DNA of 64,000 bases from positions 7,750,001 to 7,814,000 of the forward strand of contig NZ_CP045643.1 of assembly GCF_009498275.1 (NCBI RefSeq), read 5' to 3'. Both the position numbers and the translations under genes were made by a program. The stretch comes from Streptomyces fagopyri. Lineage in GTDB: Bacteria; Actinomycetota; Actinomycetes; Streptomycetales; Streptomycetaceae. A model generated the notes under the pieces. The model had not been told where the DNA came from and did no database searches. It worked only from the letters and a program-made list of their open reading frames with translations. Positions 34,605-43,917 of the stretch are shown one piece after another. The first letter of the stretch is position 1. Each line of letters starts with the position of its first letter.

Positions 34605-35030
34605 CTAACCGGTGAGCGGCTTCACCCACCGTCGCCATGCCTCCTCGGGCACGTACCCGGCCGCCCGCCACGCATGCTGCGCGGTCTCGTTCCGTCGCAG
34701 CACCATCGCGTCCCCGCGCCGCCCCCCGAGCCGTACGAACCGCTCCTCGGCGGCGGCGAGCAGCGCCGACCCGACGCCGAGACGCCGTCGGCCGGGATGG
34801 ACCGCCAGCCGGTACAGATGGCAGCGCCAGCCGTCGAAGCCCGCGATCACCGTCCCCACGAGCTCCCCCTCACGCACGGCCAGGATCAGCGCCTCGGGAT
34901 CACGGGCGACCAGTCGCTCCACGCCGTCCCGGTCGTCACTGATGCTGGTGCCCTCGGCGGCGGTCCTCCAGAAGGCCAGCACCGTGTCGAGGTCCTCGGG
35001 CGTCGCGGCCCGGATCAGCAGGTCGGTCAT
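34605..35030 (-). CDS. GNAT-family acetyltransferase
   Basis: A 141-residue single-domain GNAT protein: start MTDLLIRAATPEDLDTVLAFW, conserved strand LYRLAVHPGRRRLGVGSALLAAAEERF containing the acetyl-CoA loop RRRLGVG, and a closing RRNETAQHAWRAAGY. The acceptor is not evident. It stands alone, 200 bp downstream of the FtsX permease gene. Confidence 0.88.
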   Translation of the reverse strand: MTDLLIRAATPEDLDTVLAFWRTAAEGTSISDDRDGVERLVARDPEALILAVREGELVGTVIAGFDGWRCHLYRLAVHPGRRRLGVGSALLAAAEERFVRLGGRRGDAMVLRRNETAQHAWRAAGYVPEEAWRRWVKPLTG

Positions 35031-35230
35031 GCGCCGATCCCATCACGCGCTCCGCGCGGCGACCCGGAATTCCACGATCTGGGACGCCCTGATCCGGGCG
35101 GCACCGGCTCCACGGTCCGCGCGACGCGTCCACGACAGGCGCGAACACCTCCCTCGTGGCCGGCTCCAGCACCGTGGGGCGGGAGGTCCCGGGCGACCCG
35201 TCCTCGCGGGGACGGGCGGAACCGCGGGCA

Positions 35231-37798
35231 TCACTCGTGCGCGATCGCCGCCAGTACGTTCATCCGCGACGCGCGCAGTGCCGGGAGCAGCGCCGCGACG
35301 ATGCCCACCACGGCCGAACCCACCACCACCGCGACGATGGTCCCCCAGGGAACGGCGAACGCCGTCAGACCCTGGAGCGCGAGCACCTGCTGGACACAGA
35401 CGCCCCAGACCAGTCCCAGGACGAGACCGAGGATCGCGCCGAACACGGCGATCACCACCGACTCCAGACGGATCATCCGGCGCAGCTGGCGGCGGCCGAG
35501 ACCGATGGCGCGCAGCAGTCCGATCTCCCGGGTGCGCTCGACGACCGACAGGGCCAGGGTGTTGACCACGCCGAGCACCGCGATGACGATCGCGAGTCCG
35601 AGCAGGGCGTAGACGAGATAGAGCAGGACCGCGATCTGGTCGTGGACCAGCTTCTTGTAGTCGCCCTGGTCGCGCACCTGTACCTGCGGATACGGCTCGA
35701 GCGTCTTCTCCAGCCGCGAGCGCAGCTGGTCGGCGCCCGTGCCCGACGTCGCGTTCACGTACAGCGTGGAGTCCTGTCCGCCCGGCACGTACTTCTCGAT
35801 CGTGGCGAAACCGACGTACAGCCCGCCCTGCATGCCGAACCCCTCGGCGGACTCCTGGTCGGTGAGCGCGGTGACCGTCAGATCGGCGTGGCGCCCGGCG
35901 GGGAACTCGACGGGGACCGTACCGCCCAGGCGCACGCCGTGCTCCCGCGCGAACTTCGCGTCCATGGCGAGATGCCCCACTCCGAGCGCCGCCGCGGTGT
36001 CCCCCTCGGCGTACGTGAGGTGGGCGACGTCGTCGAGCCGCGGATCGTAACCCGCGGCGGTCGTCTCGATCCGCTTGCCGTCCGGCAGCCGCACCGCGAC
36101 CGGTGTGAAGCGCTGGCGGACGACGAGGGCGACGCCGTCCGTGCCCCGCACCTTGTCGGTGACCTCCCGGGAGAACGGCACGAAGTTGCTGTTCTGGATG
36201 ACGAAGTCGGCGCCCAGCGTCTTGTCGATCTGCTGGTCGAAGGACTTGCTCATGGAGGCGCTCGCCACGGACATCCCGCCGACCAGGGCCAGGCCCACCA
36301 TCAGGGCGGAGGCGGTGGCACCGGTACGCCGGGGATTGCGCAGGGCGTTGCGCTGGCTCATCCGGCCGACCGATCCGAACAGGGCGGGGAAGGCCCCGCC
36401 CAGGACCTTGATCACCGGTCGGACCAGGAGCGGGCCCGCGATCACCGTCGCCACGAGGGTGAGGACGACCCCGAGTCCCAGCAGCGAGCCGGCCGTCGAG
36501 GTCTTCGACGCCGCGACGCACCCGCCGAGCGCGGCGACGCCCGCCAGCCCCACGACCGCGCCGACGACGCCCCTGACCCGCAACGGCCTTCCCAGCCCGG
36601 CGACCTCGGCGTCCGCGAGAGCCGCCATCGGGGAGACGCCGGCCGCGCGCCGGGCGGGGAGGTACGCCGCCACGAACGTGACGCCGACCCCGACGACGTA
36701 CGACGCGACGGGGGTCCCCCAACCGATCACCATCTCGGTCGACTTGAGATTCATCCCGAACGCGGTCATCAGCTTGATCAGTCCGAGGGCGAGCCCGATG
36801 CCCGCGGCCAGACCGAGCGTCGAGCCGACCAGTCCGAGCAGCAGCGCCTCGGTCAGCACGGACCGTCGCACCTGCCGCCGGTCCGCGCCCAGCGCACGCA
36901 ACAGGCCGAGTTCCCGCGTGCGTTGGGCGATGAGCATCGAGAAGGTGTTGACGATGAGGAAGACGCCGACGAGCACGGCGATCCCGGCGAAGCCGAGCAT
37001 CACGTACTTGATGACGTCCAGGAAGCCGCCGAGCTGTGCGGCGGCGTCCTCGGCCTGCTCGTCGGCCGTCTTCAAGTCGTACGTCTTCGTGCCGAGTTCG
37101 GCGGCCACGCGTTGCTTGAGCACGGCGTCGTCGACCCCCGGCGCCGCGTCCAGCGAGATGCTCGTGGCGGCGGCGGTGCCACCCAGCAGCCTGGTCTGCG
37201 CGGTCGGGGTGTCGAGGAACAGCAGTGCGGCACCGGGGTTGGTGGTGGTGAAGGTGGCGATGCCGACGATCCGGACCTCGAACGTGCCGGGCTGCGCCTG
37301 CACGGTGAGGGTGTCGCCGACGCGGATGTGCTTGCGGTCGGCGGTATCCGCGTCGAGCAGTGCCTCGCCGGCTCCGTGCGGAGCGTGACCGGAGGTCAGT
37401 TTCACCGGACTGCGCTCGCTGGGCTGCCAGTTGGTGGCGATGGTCGGTGCGCCCGAGGTGGGCCCGACCGACTCGTTCTCGCGGTCGACGATGGTGAGGT
37501 TCTCGACGGCCGCGTCGACATGGGCGGCCGCGACGCCGTCCACCTTCGCCAGCCGGTCCGCGAGCGAGGCGGGCAGGGTCGGGGTGGCGCCGGTCGGTAT
37601 CTGTGAGTCGAGATCGTTCTTGGGGGACACGGTCACGTCCGCCGAGGTGGAGGCGAAGAGCCGGTCGAAGGTACGGGTGACCGTGTCCGAGAAGATCAGG
37701 CTGCCGGCGACGAACGCCACGGACAGCACGACGGCCAGCGCGGAGAGGAGCAGCCGCCCCTTGTGGGCGAGGAAACTGCGCAGAGTCGCCTTGAGCAC
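35231..37798 (-). CDS. ABC transporter permease, FtsX/MacB type (two-domain)
   Basis: An 855-residue permease with two FtsX domains. It starts with a signal-anchor ([38 protein letters not shown]), has a large extracytoplasmic domain, a three-helix FtsX block (about 260-390), a second extracytoplasmic domain and a second FtsX block at the C-terminus (about 715-850). This class uses ATP-driven conformational change to move or release substrates at the membrane rather than to form a channel. The matching ATPase gene is seven bases upstream in the same operon. Confidence 0.93.
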   Translation of the reverse strand: MLKATLRSFLAHKGRLLLSALAVVLSVAFVAGSLIFSDTVTRTFDRLFASTSADVTVSPKNDLDSQIPTGATPTLPASLADRLAKVDGVAAAHVDAAVENLTIVDRENESVGPTSGAPTIATNWQPSERSPVKLTSGHAPHGAGEALLDADTADRKHIRVGDTLTVQAQPGTFEVRIVGIATFTTTNPGAALLFLDTPTAQTRLLGGTAAATSISLDAAPGVDDAVLKQRVAAELGTKTYDLKTADEQAEDAAAQLGGFLDVIKYVMLGFAGIAVLVGVFLIVNTFSMLIAQRTRELGLLRALGADRRQVRRSVLTEALLLGLVGSTLGLAAGIGLALGLIKLMTAFGMNLKSTEMVIGWGTPVASYVVGVGVTFVAAYLPARRAAGVSPMAALADAEVAGLGRPLRVRGVVGAVVGLAGVAALGGCVAASKTSTAGSLLGLGVVLTLVATVIAGPLLVRPVIKVLGGAFPALFGSVGRMSQRNALRNPRRTGATASALMVGLALVGGMSVASASMSKSFDQQIDKTLGADFVIQNSNFVPFSREVTDKVRGTDGVALVVRQRFTPVAVRLPDGKRIETTAAGYDPRLDDVAHLTYAEGDTAAALGVGHLAMDAKFAREHGVRLGGTVPVEFPAGRHADLTVTALTDQESAEGFGMQGGLYVGFATIEKYVPGGQDSTLYVNATSGTGADQLRSRLEKTLEPYPQVQVRDQGDYKKLVHDQIAVLLYLVYALLGLAIVIAVLGVVNTLALSVVERTREIGLLRAIGLGRRQLRRMIRLESVVIAVFGAILGLVLGLVWGVCVQQVLALQGLTAFAVPWGTIVAVVVGSAVVGIVAALLPALRASRMNVLAAIAHE

Positions 37799-37805
37799 GG
37801 CCGCC

Positions 37806-38858
37806 TCAGTCCTTGTCCTGGGGCGCGTGGCCCGCGCCGCCGTCGGCCGTCACGGTGCCGGGGTCCGCCGCGGAGTCCGCTCCGGGGAGCGCGACGCGGT
37901 CGGCGCCCGCCTGGGGCGGAACCGTGCCGGCGCCGGCGTCGGCCTTCGGCGGGTGGGAGTCCCTCCCCGGAGGTGCGCTCGCCTCGGGGGGTGCGCTCGC
38001 CTCGGAGGGTGCGGAGCCGTCGAGGGGTGCGGAGCCCTCGGGGGGTGTGCTCCCCCCGGGAGGTGCGGAGCCCTCGGAGTTCGCCCGGACCGTGTCGAAG
38101 CGCTTCATGCGCTCCAGCACCGCTTCGGCCGTCGGCCGCTCCATCTCGTCCACGATCCGCCCGTCCGCGAGGAAGAGCACCAGGTCGGAGTGGGCGGCCG
38201 CACCGGGATCGTGCGTGACCATGACGACGGTCTGGCCGAGCTCGTCGACCGCGTCGCGCAGGAAGGCGAGGACCTCCAGACCCGCACGGGAGTCGAGGTT
38301 GCCGGTCGGCTCGTCCGCGAAGATCAGTTCGGGGCGGGAGGCGAGCGCCCGCGCGCAGGCGACGCGCTGCTGCTGGCCACCGGAGAGCTGTGCGGGACGG
38401 TGCTTGAGCCGGTCGCGCAGCCCGAGCGTGTCGATGACCTGGTCCAGCCACTTCCGGTCGGGCCGCTGACCCGCGATGTCCATCGGCAGCGTGATGTTCT
38501 CGGCCGCGTTGAGCGTCGGTATCAGGTTGAACGACTGGAACATGAACCCGATCCGGTCCCGGCGCAACCGGGTCAGCTCGCGGTCCTTGAGTCCCGTGAT
38601 CTCGGTGCCGCCGAGCCACACCTGCCCGGCCGAAACGGTGTCGAGCCCCGCCAGGCAGTGCATCAACGTCGACTTCCCCGAGCCCGAAGGGCCCATGACC
38701 GCGGTGAAGCGGCCGCGCGCGATGGCCACGTCGACCGAGTCGAGGGCGAGGACGGCCGTCTCGCCCGAGCCGTACGCCTTCGTCAGTCCGTGGGCGCGGG
38801 CCGCGATCCCGTCGGCGTCTCCGTGGCCGACGGCGTGCTCCGCAGCTGATGTGGGCAA
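37806..38858 (-). CDS. ABC transporter ATP-binding protein (MacB/LolD type) with repetitive tail
   Basis: A 350-residue ATPase. Residues 20-255 are a complete ABC domain: Walker [10 protein letters not shown], signature [15 protein letters not shown], Walker [13 protein letters not shown]. The last 90 residues are unusual: repeats of the form EGSAPP / EASAPP (plus-strand 37975-38090) followed by an alanine/glycine/proline-rich stretch, with no domain similarity. Family members usually end near residue 250. The tail may be a disordered tether or a drifted repeat. It forms an operon with the FtsX permease downstream. Confidence 0.92.
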   Translation of the reverse strand: MPTSAAEHAVGHGDADGIAARAHGLTKAYGSGETAVLALDSVDVAIARGRFTAVMGPSGSGKSTLMHCLAGLDTVSAGQVWLGGTEITGLKDRELTRLRRDRIGFMFQSFNLIPTLNAAENITLPMDIAGQRPDRKWLDQVIDTLGLRDRLKHRPAQLSGGQQQRVACARALASRPELIFADEPTGNLDSRAGLEVLAFLRDAVDELGQTVVMVTHDPGAAAHSDLVLFLADGRIVDEMERPTAEAVLERMKRFDTVRANSEGSAPPGGSTPPEGSAPLDGSAPSEASAPPEASAPPGRDSHPPKADAGAGTVPPQAGADRVALPGADSAADPGTVTADGGAGHAPQDKD

Positions 38859-38970
38859 AGCCGCCTCCTGGGCGATCGACGTCCCGGCATTCGTGTCCCG
38901 CCCGAGCGTAATGTGATCCCGCCCACAGGGGGTGTCCCTCCGGATTATTGGGTCGGCCGCCTTCCGGCCC

Positions 38971-39006
38971 TTGCGGGTGCTAGCACTTCGGCGCTAGCTT
39001 CGAAGT
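38971..39006 (+). promoter_or_regulatory. Leaderless promoter with paired GCTAGC operators for the toxin-antitoxin pair
   Basis: TTGCGG (38971-38976), an 18-base spacer and TAGCTT (38995-39000) form a promoter whose -10 ends six bases before the ATG at 39007; there is no Shine-Dalgarno, so the transcript is leaderless. Two GCTAGC palindromes (38979-38984 within GTGCTAGCAC, and 38993-38998) 14 bp apart lie in the spacer and over the -10, an arrangement suited to repression by the ribbon-helix-helix antitoxin. Confidence 0.6.
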
Positions 39007-39270
39007 ATGGCGAAGACTCAACTGAACGTGCGGGTGGACGAGGGCACGGCCCGAGCCGCCCGGGAGCGGGCCCTCGCGCGCGGCATGAGCGTGAACCGCT
39101 ACATCGAGGAGCTGGTCAGACAGGACACCGGCGAGATGGGCCACACCTTCGTCGACGCCGCCTCCGACTTCATGAAGCAGTACGAATCCGTCTTCGCCGA
39201 GGAATTCGGCGCGGACCGCGAAGGCTCCCGCGAAGTCACCCGCCAAGGCTCCCGCGAAGGTCGTCGTTGA
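39007..39270 (+). CDS. Ribbon-helix-helix antitoxin
   Basis: An 87-residue protein whose N-terminus (residues 1-40, TQLNVRVDEGTARAARERALARGMSVNRYIEELV) is a ribbon-helix-helix DNA-binding domain. The middle (about 45-72) would be the toxin-binding segment, and the end is basic with a short repeat (REGSREVTRQGSREG). It would bind DNA as a dimer and repress its own promoter, where paired GCTAGC palindromes are seen. The stop is four bases before the TTG start of the Fic-like toxin gene. Confidence 0.85.
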   Translation: MAKTQLNVRVDEGTARAARERALARGMSVNRYIEELVRQDTGEMGHTFVDAASDFMKQYESVFAEEFGADREGSREVTRQGSREGRR

Positions 39271-39274
39271 TCCC

Positions 39275-39649
39275 TTGAGCAGTCTCAGAGTCGACCTTGC
39301 CTGGCTTCTCATGATCGCCGAACAGAAGACGCCCGGAGACCCCCAGGTCACCGACTGGGGAGCCCTCGTCGCCGCCGTCAGTCGGCACGAGGCGGAGATA
39401 TTCGGCATTCCCGTCTACGACAGTCCGCACGACCGCGCCGCCGCACTGCTCCAGCTCCTGCTGCACGTCCCGGCGCTCGAACGCTCCAACGCGATGTTCG
39501 CCTCGGCCGTCGCGTACGCCTATCTCGTCGCCAGCGGCCTCAAGGTCGTCACCTCACCCGAGCAGGTGCGCGAACTCGCCCGCCTGGTGAAGGGCGGTGA
39601 GGCGACCGTGCACGACATCGCGCGGGAGCTGCGCCAGTGGAGCCTGTGA
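39275..39649 (+). CDS. Fic/Doc-like toxin with degenerate active site
   Basis: A 124-residue all-helical protein related to the Fic/Doc fold and, as I recall, annotated in Streptomyces as the toxin of a Fic-type system. The region equivalent to the Fic motif HPFxxGN(K/R)R reads HVPALERSNAMFA (about residues 62-74): the first histidine and an asparagine can be aligned but the phenylalanine, glycine and catalytic arginine are missing. The following helix ASAVAYAYLVASG fits the fold. TTG at 39275 is the only suitable start and lies four bases after the antitoxin stop. Enzymatic Fic activity is doubtful; the pair could act by another mechanism. Confidence 0.75.
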   Translation: MSSLRVDLAWLLMIAEQKTPGDPQVTDWGALVAAVSRHEAEIFGIPVYDSPHDRAAALLQLLLHVPALERSNAMFASAVAYAYLVASGLKVVTSPEQVRELARLVKGGEATVHDIARELRQWSL

Positions 39650-39800
39650 CGCGCGGCCCCTGTGACGCGCGGGCCTCCGTGACGCTCCGGCCTCCGTCGC
39701 GCGCCGGCCTCCGCGACCTGCCGGTCTCCATGCCGCGCGGGCCTCGACGACGCGCGTGCCTCTGTGACGCGCGGGCCTCTACGACGTGCCGGTCTCGCGG
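39643..39800. repeat. 17-bp minisatellite between convergent genes
   Basis: About nine degenerate tandem units of consensus CCTCCGTGACGCGCCGG, with exact 17-bp spacing from 39674 to 39792. The array begins at the toxin gene's last codons (its TGA is within the first unit) and ends inside the C-terminus of the convergent methyltransferase, whose stop (39779-39781) is also within a unit. Confidence 0.85.
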
Positions 39801-40477
39801 ACGCCGGGCCGGCGCGCGGAGCCCAGCACACAGTACGACGTGGGCAGCCGCGGCCCCTTCTCGGGCATCAGCAGCGGCCGGTACGGGCCGAGTTCGAAGC
39901 CGGCGTCGCGCAGCGCGGCGACCGGGTCACGGGCCAGATGGCAGCCGCCGTTGAGCCGCGGCCACACCGTACGGTCCAGACCGCGCTGGGCGGCCTTCAT
40001 CACCCGTCCGCCGCCCGCGCCGTGCTCGAAGAACCGCAGCGTGCCACCGGGCCGCAGCACGCGCCGGAGCTCCGCCAGGGCGCGCGGCACATCGCGCACG
40101 CTGCACAGCACCAGCGAGACCACCGCCGCGTCGAAGGCCTCGCTCTTGACCGGCAGCGCCTCCGCCACACCCGGCGCCACATCGACGGGGACCTCCGCGC
40201 GCAGAGCGGCCTCCACGGCCGACCGGCGCAGCCGCCGCTCCGGTTCGATCGCGACGACCTCCGAGACGGCACCCGGATAGTGCGCGAAGTTCAGACCGTT
40301 GCCCGCGCCGATCTCGATGACCCGGCCGGAGAGTCCCGAGAGCAGCCGGTCGCGAACGCCGCCCATGCCCAGCCGCGTCTCGGCGGCCACGCTGACACGG
40401 GCGTAGTAGCGGGCGAACAGCGGATGGTGCACCGGATCCCGTGGCACCTTGCCGGAGCGGGCCGACCTGAACGCCAT
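39779..40477 (-). CDS. Class I SAM-dependent methyltransferase
   Basis: A 232-residue methyltransferase. SAM-binding motif I is VIEIGAGNGLNFAHYP (about residues 53-68), motif II VVAIEPERRL, and the motif III/IV region is FDAAVVSLVLCSV followed by LRRVLRPGGTLRFFEHG. It resembles the UbiE/Methyltransf_11 group; the substrate is unknown. The C-terminal residues RRPGVRETGTS are encoded within the 17-bp repeat array, so the end has probably drifted. It lies downstream of bioD on the same strand (74-bp gap), but a role in biotin synthesis (BioC-like) is only a possibility. Confidence 0.85.
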   Translation of the reverse strand: MAFRSARSGKVPRDPVHHPLFARYYARVSVAAETRLGMGGVRDRLLSGLSGRVIEIGAGNGLNFAHYPGAVSEVVAIEPERRLRRSAVEAALRAEVPVDVAPGVAEALPVKSEAFDAAVVSLVLCSVRDVPRALAELRRVLRPGGTLRFFEHGAGGGRVMKAAQRGLDRTVWPRLNGGCHLARDPVAALRDAGFELGPYRPLLMPEKGPRLPTSYCVLGSARRPGVRETGTS

Positions 40478-40551
40478 GACAGACCTCCCGGGGGAACGGG
40501 ACCTGGCGTGATTGTCCCCCGTGAAGGCCCGTCACACCCCTCGGCAGCGCC

Positions 40552-41262
40552 TCAACAGGACCCGGTGAAGGCGTCCGCGTCCCAGGTGCCGCCCAGGCCC
40601 GGTGCCAGCCACCCGGGTGCCCCGGCGCGGAACGCGGCGGGCGGGCGGCCGCCGGCCCCCGCGGGCAGGGCGCCCAGCAGCGGCGCTTCGGCCACCACGG
40701 GCAGGTCCGCCAGGTTGCAACGGGACGCCAGGTCGGCGGGTTCGGGCCAGCTGCCGATGACGAGCCCGGCCAGGTCCAGCCCCCTGCGCCGGATCTCACG
40801 CGCGGTCAGCTCGGTCGTGTTGAGGGTGCCGAGGCCCGCCGCCACGACGAGCAGCACCGGCGCGTCCAACAGTGCCGCCGCGTCCGCCAGCGTGCCGCCC
40901 TCGTCGTCGAAGCGGACGAGCAGGCCGCCCGCCCCCTCGACCAGGACGAGGTCGTGCTCGGTGGCCAGTTTCGCGGCCGCGTCCGCCACCTCGCGGGGCC
41001 GCACCGGAGCCAGGCGGGCCCGCCTGGCGGCCGTCGCGGGGGCCAAGGGCTCGGGGTAGCGGCCGAGTTCGAGTGTCGTCACCGCCCCCGCGAGCCGGGC
41101 CACCTCGTCGGCGTCCCCCCGCTCGTGCGGACCCACGCCCGTCTGCGCGGGCTTGAGGACGGCCACCGACCGTCCGGCGGCCACGGCGACGGCGGCGACC
41201 GCGGCCGTCGTGACCGTCTTGCCCACCTCCGTGCCCGTCCCCGTGATCACCAGGACAGCCAT
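40552..41262 (-). CDS. bioD: Dethiobiotin synthetase
   Basis: The 236-residue ATP-dependent enzyme that closes the ureido ring, making dethiobiotin from diaminopelargonate and CO2. P-loop GTGTEVGKT is at residues 8-16, with LKPAQTGV and VEGAGGLLV also conserved. ATG at 41262 lies just after the bioA stop, part of a bioB-bioA-bioD run of overlapping or abutting genes. Confidence 0.96.
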   Translation of the reverse strand: MAVLVITGTGTEVGKTVTTAAVAAVAVAAGRSVAVLKPAQTGVGPHERGDADEVARLAGAVTTLELGRYPEPLAPATAARRARLAPVRPREVADAAAKLATEHDLVLVEGAGGLLVRFDDEGGTLADAAALLDAPVLLVVAAGLGTLNTTELTAREIRRRGLDLAGLVIGSWPEPADLASRCNLADLPVVAEAPLLGALPAGAGGRPPAAFRAGAPGWLAPGLGGTWDADAFTGSC

Positions 41263-41263
41263 G

Positions 41264-42544
41264 TCATCCCTCCCGCGCCGCCGCGCGGACCGCGCGGGCG
41301 ATCCGTGCCACGTCCTCGTCACCGGTGACGTACGGCGGCATCGTGTAGACGAGGTCGCGGAACGGCCGCAGCCACACGCCCTCGCGCACGGCGGCGGCCG
41401 TCGCCGCCGCCATGTCCACCTCGTGGTCGAGCTGGACGACACCGATCGCGCCCAGCACGCGGACGTCCCGGACCCCCGGCATCGAGGAGGCCTCCGCCAG
41501 CCCCTCCCGCAGTCCCGCCTCGATCCGCTTGACCTCGGTCTGCCAGTCCTGTCCGAGCAGCAGGTCGATCGAGGCGCAGGCCACCGCGGCGGCGAGCGGA
41601 TTGCCCATGAAGGTCGGGCCGTGGGCGAGCACCGGGACCTCGCCGCGCGAGATGCCCTCGGCCACCCGGGCCGTGCACAGCGTCGCCGCCATGGTCAGGT
41701 ACCCACCGGTCAGCGCCTTGCCCACGCACATCACGTCCGGCGTCACGCCCGCGTGCTCGGCCGCGAACAAGGTGCCCGTACGGCCGAACCCGGTGGCGAT
41801 CTCGTCGAACACCAGCAGCACGTCGTGCGCGTCGCACGCCTCCCGCAGCACCCGTAGATACGCGGGGGAGTGGAAGCGCATCCCGCCCGCGCCCTGCACC
41901 ACCGGCTCCACGATCACCGCGGCGAGTTCGTCCGCGTGACGCCCGATCAGCTCGCGCAGGTGCGCGGCGTACGACTCCTCGTACCCGGCCGGCGGCGCGT
42001 CGGCGAACACCTGGCGCTGGAGCACGCCCTGCCACAGTTCGTGCATGCCGCCCTCGGGGTCGCACACCGACATCGGCTGCCAGGTGTCCCCGTGATAGCC
42101 GCCGCGCCAGGTCAGCAGCCGCTGCTTGGCCGGCCGGCCGAGCGAACGCCAGTGCTGGAGGCACATCTTGACGGCGACCTCGACCGAGACCGAACCGGAG
42201 TCGGCGAGGAAGACGTGCTCCAGTCCCTCGGGGGAGATGTCGACCAGGCGCTTGGCCAGCCGCACGGCGGGCTCGTGCGTGAGCCCGCCGAACATCACAT
42301 GGCTCATCCGCTCCAACTGGCCGTGCGCCGCGTCGTTCAGCACCGGGTGGTTGTAGCCGTGGATGGCCGACCACCAGGACGACATCCCGTCGACCAGTTC
42401 GCCCGAGCCGTCCGCCATCCTCAGCCGCACCCCGCTCGCCGACTCCACGACGAGCGGTTCCTGGCGGCCCGGCATCGGCCCGTACGGGTGCCAGACATGA
42501 CGTCGGTCCAGGTCGAGCAGCTCCCGCAGGGACAGGTCAGGCAT
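41264..42544 (-). CDS. bioA: Adenosylmethionine-8-amino-7-oxononanoate aminotransferase
   Basis: A 426-residue class III aminotransferase that converts KAPA to diaminopelargonate using SAM as amino donor. Recognisable by the BioA N-terminus [32 protein letters not shown] and the PLP-lysine region [20 protein letters not shown] at 42544 overlaps the last 8 bases of bioB, so translation is coupled. Length is normal. Confidence 0.97.
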   Translation of the reverse strand: MPDLSLRELLDLDRRHVWHPYGPMPGRQEPLVVESASGVRLRMADGSGELVDGMSSWWSAIHGYNHPVLNDAAHGQLERMSHVMFGGLTHEPAVRLAKRLVDISPEGLEHVFLADSGSVSVEVAVKMCLQHWRSLGRPAKQRLLTWRGGYHGDTWQPMSVCDPEGGMHELWQGVLQRQVFADAPPAGYEESYAAHLRELIGRHADELAAVIVEPVVQGAGGMRFHSPAYLRVLREACDAHDVLLVFDEIATGFGRTGTLFAAEHAGVTPDVMCVGKALTGGYLTMAATLCTARVAEGISRGEVPVLAHGPTFMGNPLAAAVACASIDLLLGQDWQTEVKRIEAGLREGLAEASSMPGVRDVRVLGAIGVVQLDHEVDMAAATAAAVREGVWLRPFRDLVYTMPPYVTGDEDVARIARAVRAAAREG

Positions 42545-43754
42545 TGGGCGCGAGATCCGTTCCGGCACCCCGGCGGCGCACGGCGACCAGATCCGTACGC
42601 GCCTCGGCGGGCACCTCGACCGGAGCCGAACCGCACACACCGCCGCCCGCGTGCGACCCGCAGCCGCCGCCTTCGTGCGACCCGCACGCACCGCTTTCGT
42701 GCGCCCCGCACCCGGAGTCCGCGTGCGCGCCGCAGCCCCCGCCCGCGTTCGCCCGGTGCTCCGGCAGCGTCACCTCGCCGGCGCCCTCCACCTCGAACCC
42801 GGCGTCCGCGATCATCTCCAGGTCGGCCTTGCCTGCCTGGCCCTCGCTCGTCAGGTAGTCACCGAGGAAGATCGAGTTGGCCAGGTTGAGGGCCAGCGGC
42901 TGCATCGTGCGCAGATGGACCTCACGGCCGCCCGCGATGCGGACCTCGGCGTCCGGGCAGACGAAGCGGACCATCGCCAGGATGCGCAGACACCGCTGCG
43001 GTGTCAGGTTCCACTCCTTGGCGAGCGGGGTTCCCTCGAAGGGGATCAGGAAGTTCACCGGAACGGAGTCGGGGTCGAGCTCGCGCAGCGCGTACACGAC
43101 GTCCACGAGGTCCTCGTCGCTCTCGCCCATGCCGGCGATCAGACCGGAGCAGGCGGACAGACCCGCCGCGTGCGCCTTCTGCACGGTGTCCACCCGGTCG
43201 GCGTACGTGTGCGTGGTCGTGATGTCCCCGTACGTCCCCTCGGACGTGTTGAGGTTGTGGTTGTAGGCGTCCGCGCCCGCCTCGCGCAGCCGTTCGGCCT
43301 GACCGTCGGAGAGGAGCCCGAGGCAGGCGCACACCTCGACGTCCTCGTGCTGGTCCTTGATCGCCTTGATGGTGTCGGAGACGCGGTCCACGTCGCGGTC
43401 GGTCGGACCGCGGCCGCTGGCCACCAGACAGACGCGCTTGGCGCCCCCGGCCAGCCCCGCCGCCGCGGCCTGCGAGGCCTGGTCGGGCTTGAGCCAGGTG
43501 TACTTGAGGATGTCGGCCTTGGAGCCGAGCCGCTGCGAGCAGTACGAGCAGTCCTCGGGGCACAGCCCGGACTTCAGGTTGACCAGATAGTTGAGTTTCA
43601 CTCGACGGCCGAACCAGTGCCGGCGGACTTTCCCGGCCGCGGCCACCACGTCGAGCACGTCGTCGTCGGACGTGGCCAGCACGGCCAGCGCCTCGTCACG
43701 GGTCGGCAGCTCGCGCCGAAGCCCCTTGTCCACCAGCGTGTTCAGCAGGTCCAT
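42537..43754 (-). CDS. bioB: Biotin synthase with Cys/His-rich C-terminal tail
   Basis: A radical-SAM enzyme that inserts sulfur into dethiobiotin. The [4Fe-4S] motif is C65-PED-C69-SY-C72; [10 protein letters not shown] and the [11 protein letters not shown] strand are typical. The catalytic core ends near residue 330. Residues 338-378 form an extra tail in which CG(A/S)H occurs at 341, 349, 357 and 365, exactly eight residues apart, followed by another cysteine at 374: a likely metal-binding segment. ATG at 43754. Divergent from bioF across 163 bp that may hold the operator. Confidence 0.97.
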   Translation of the reverse strand: MDLLNTLVDKGLRRELPTRDEALAVLATSDDDVLDVVAAAGKVRRHWFGRRVKLNYLVNLKSGLCPEDCSYCSQRLGSKADILKYTWLKPDQASQAAAAGLAGGAKRVCLVASGRGPTDRDVDRVSDTIKAIKDQHEDVEVCACLGLLSDGQAERLREAGADAYNHNLNTSEGTYGDITTTHTYADRVDTVQKAHAAGLSACSGLIAGMGESDEDLVDVVYALRELDPDSVPVNFLIPFEGTPLAKEWNLTPQRCLRILAMVRFVCPDAEVRIAGGREVHLRTMQPLALNLANSIFLGDYLTSEGQAGKADLEMIADAGFEVEGAGEVTLPEHRANAGGGCGAHADSGCGAHESGACGSHEGGGCGSHAGGGVCGSAPVEVPAEARTDLVAVRRRGAGTDLAPNA

Positions 43755-43823
43755 GAGATCCGATCCTGACGTATCCGAGCGGGTGCGGCCAAGGAGAGAT
43801 CGCACAACAGACTCGGTTCGACG

Positions 43824-43839
43824 TGTGGGTATTGCCACA
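43824..43839. promoter_or_regulatory. Inverted repeat TGTGG-N6-CCACA between bioB and bioF
   Basis: The divergent 43755-43917 region contains TGTGGGTATTGCCACA, a 5-bp inverted repeat, midway between the two biotin transcription units. It is the only symmetric element I found there and could be a biotin-responsive operator; it does not match the BioQ or BirA consensus as I know them. Confidence 0.3.
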
Positions 43840-43917
43840 TCCTGGGTGCCGGGCCGTGCCGCTAGGGTCTGTGCACTGCCTACAAAACCACCACCCCCAG
43901 GGCCCGGAGGCGCCAGC

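Noticed and set aside
35156..37606. An 816-codon plus-strand frame opposite the FtsX permease
   Set aside because: Low-complexity, charged sequence without domains, antisense to a two-domain FtsX permease with correct membrane segments.
39779..40477. Assignment of the methyltransferase as BioC
   Set aside because: It lies near the biotin genes, but it lacks enough BioC-specific features that I could recognise, and its C-terminus lies in drifting repeats; only a generic SAM methyltransferase call is supported.
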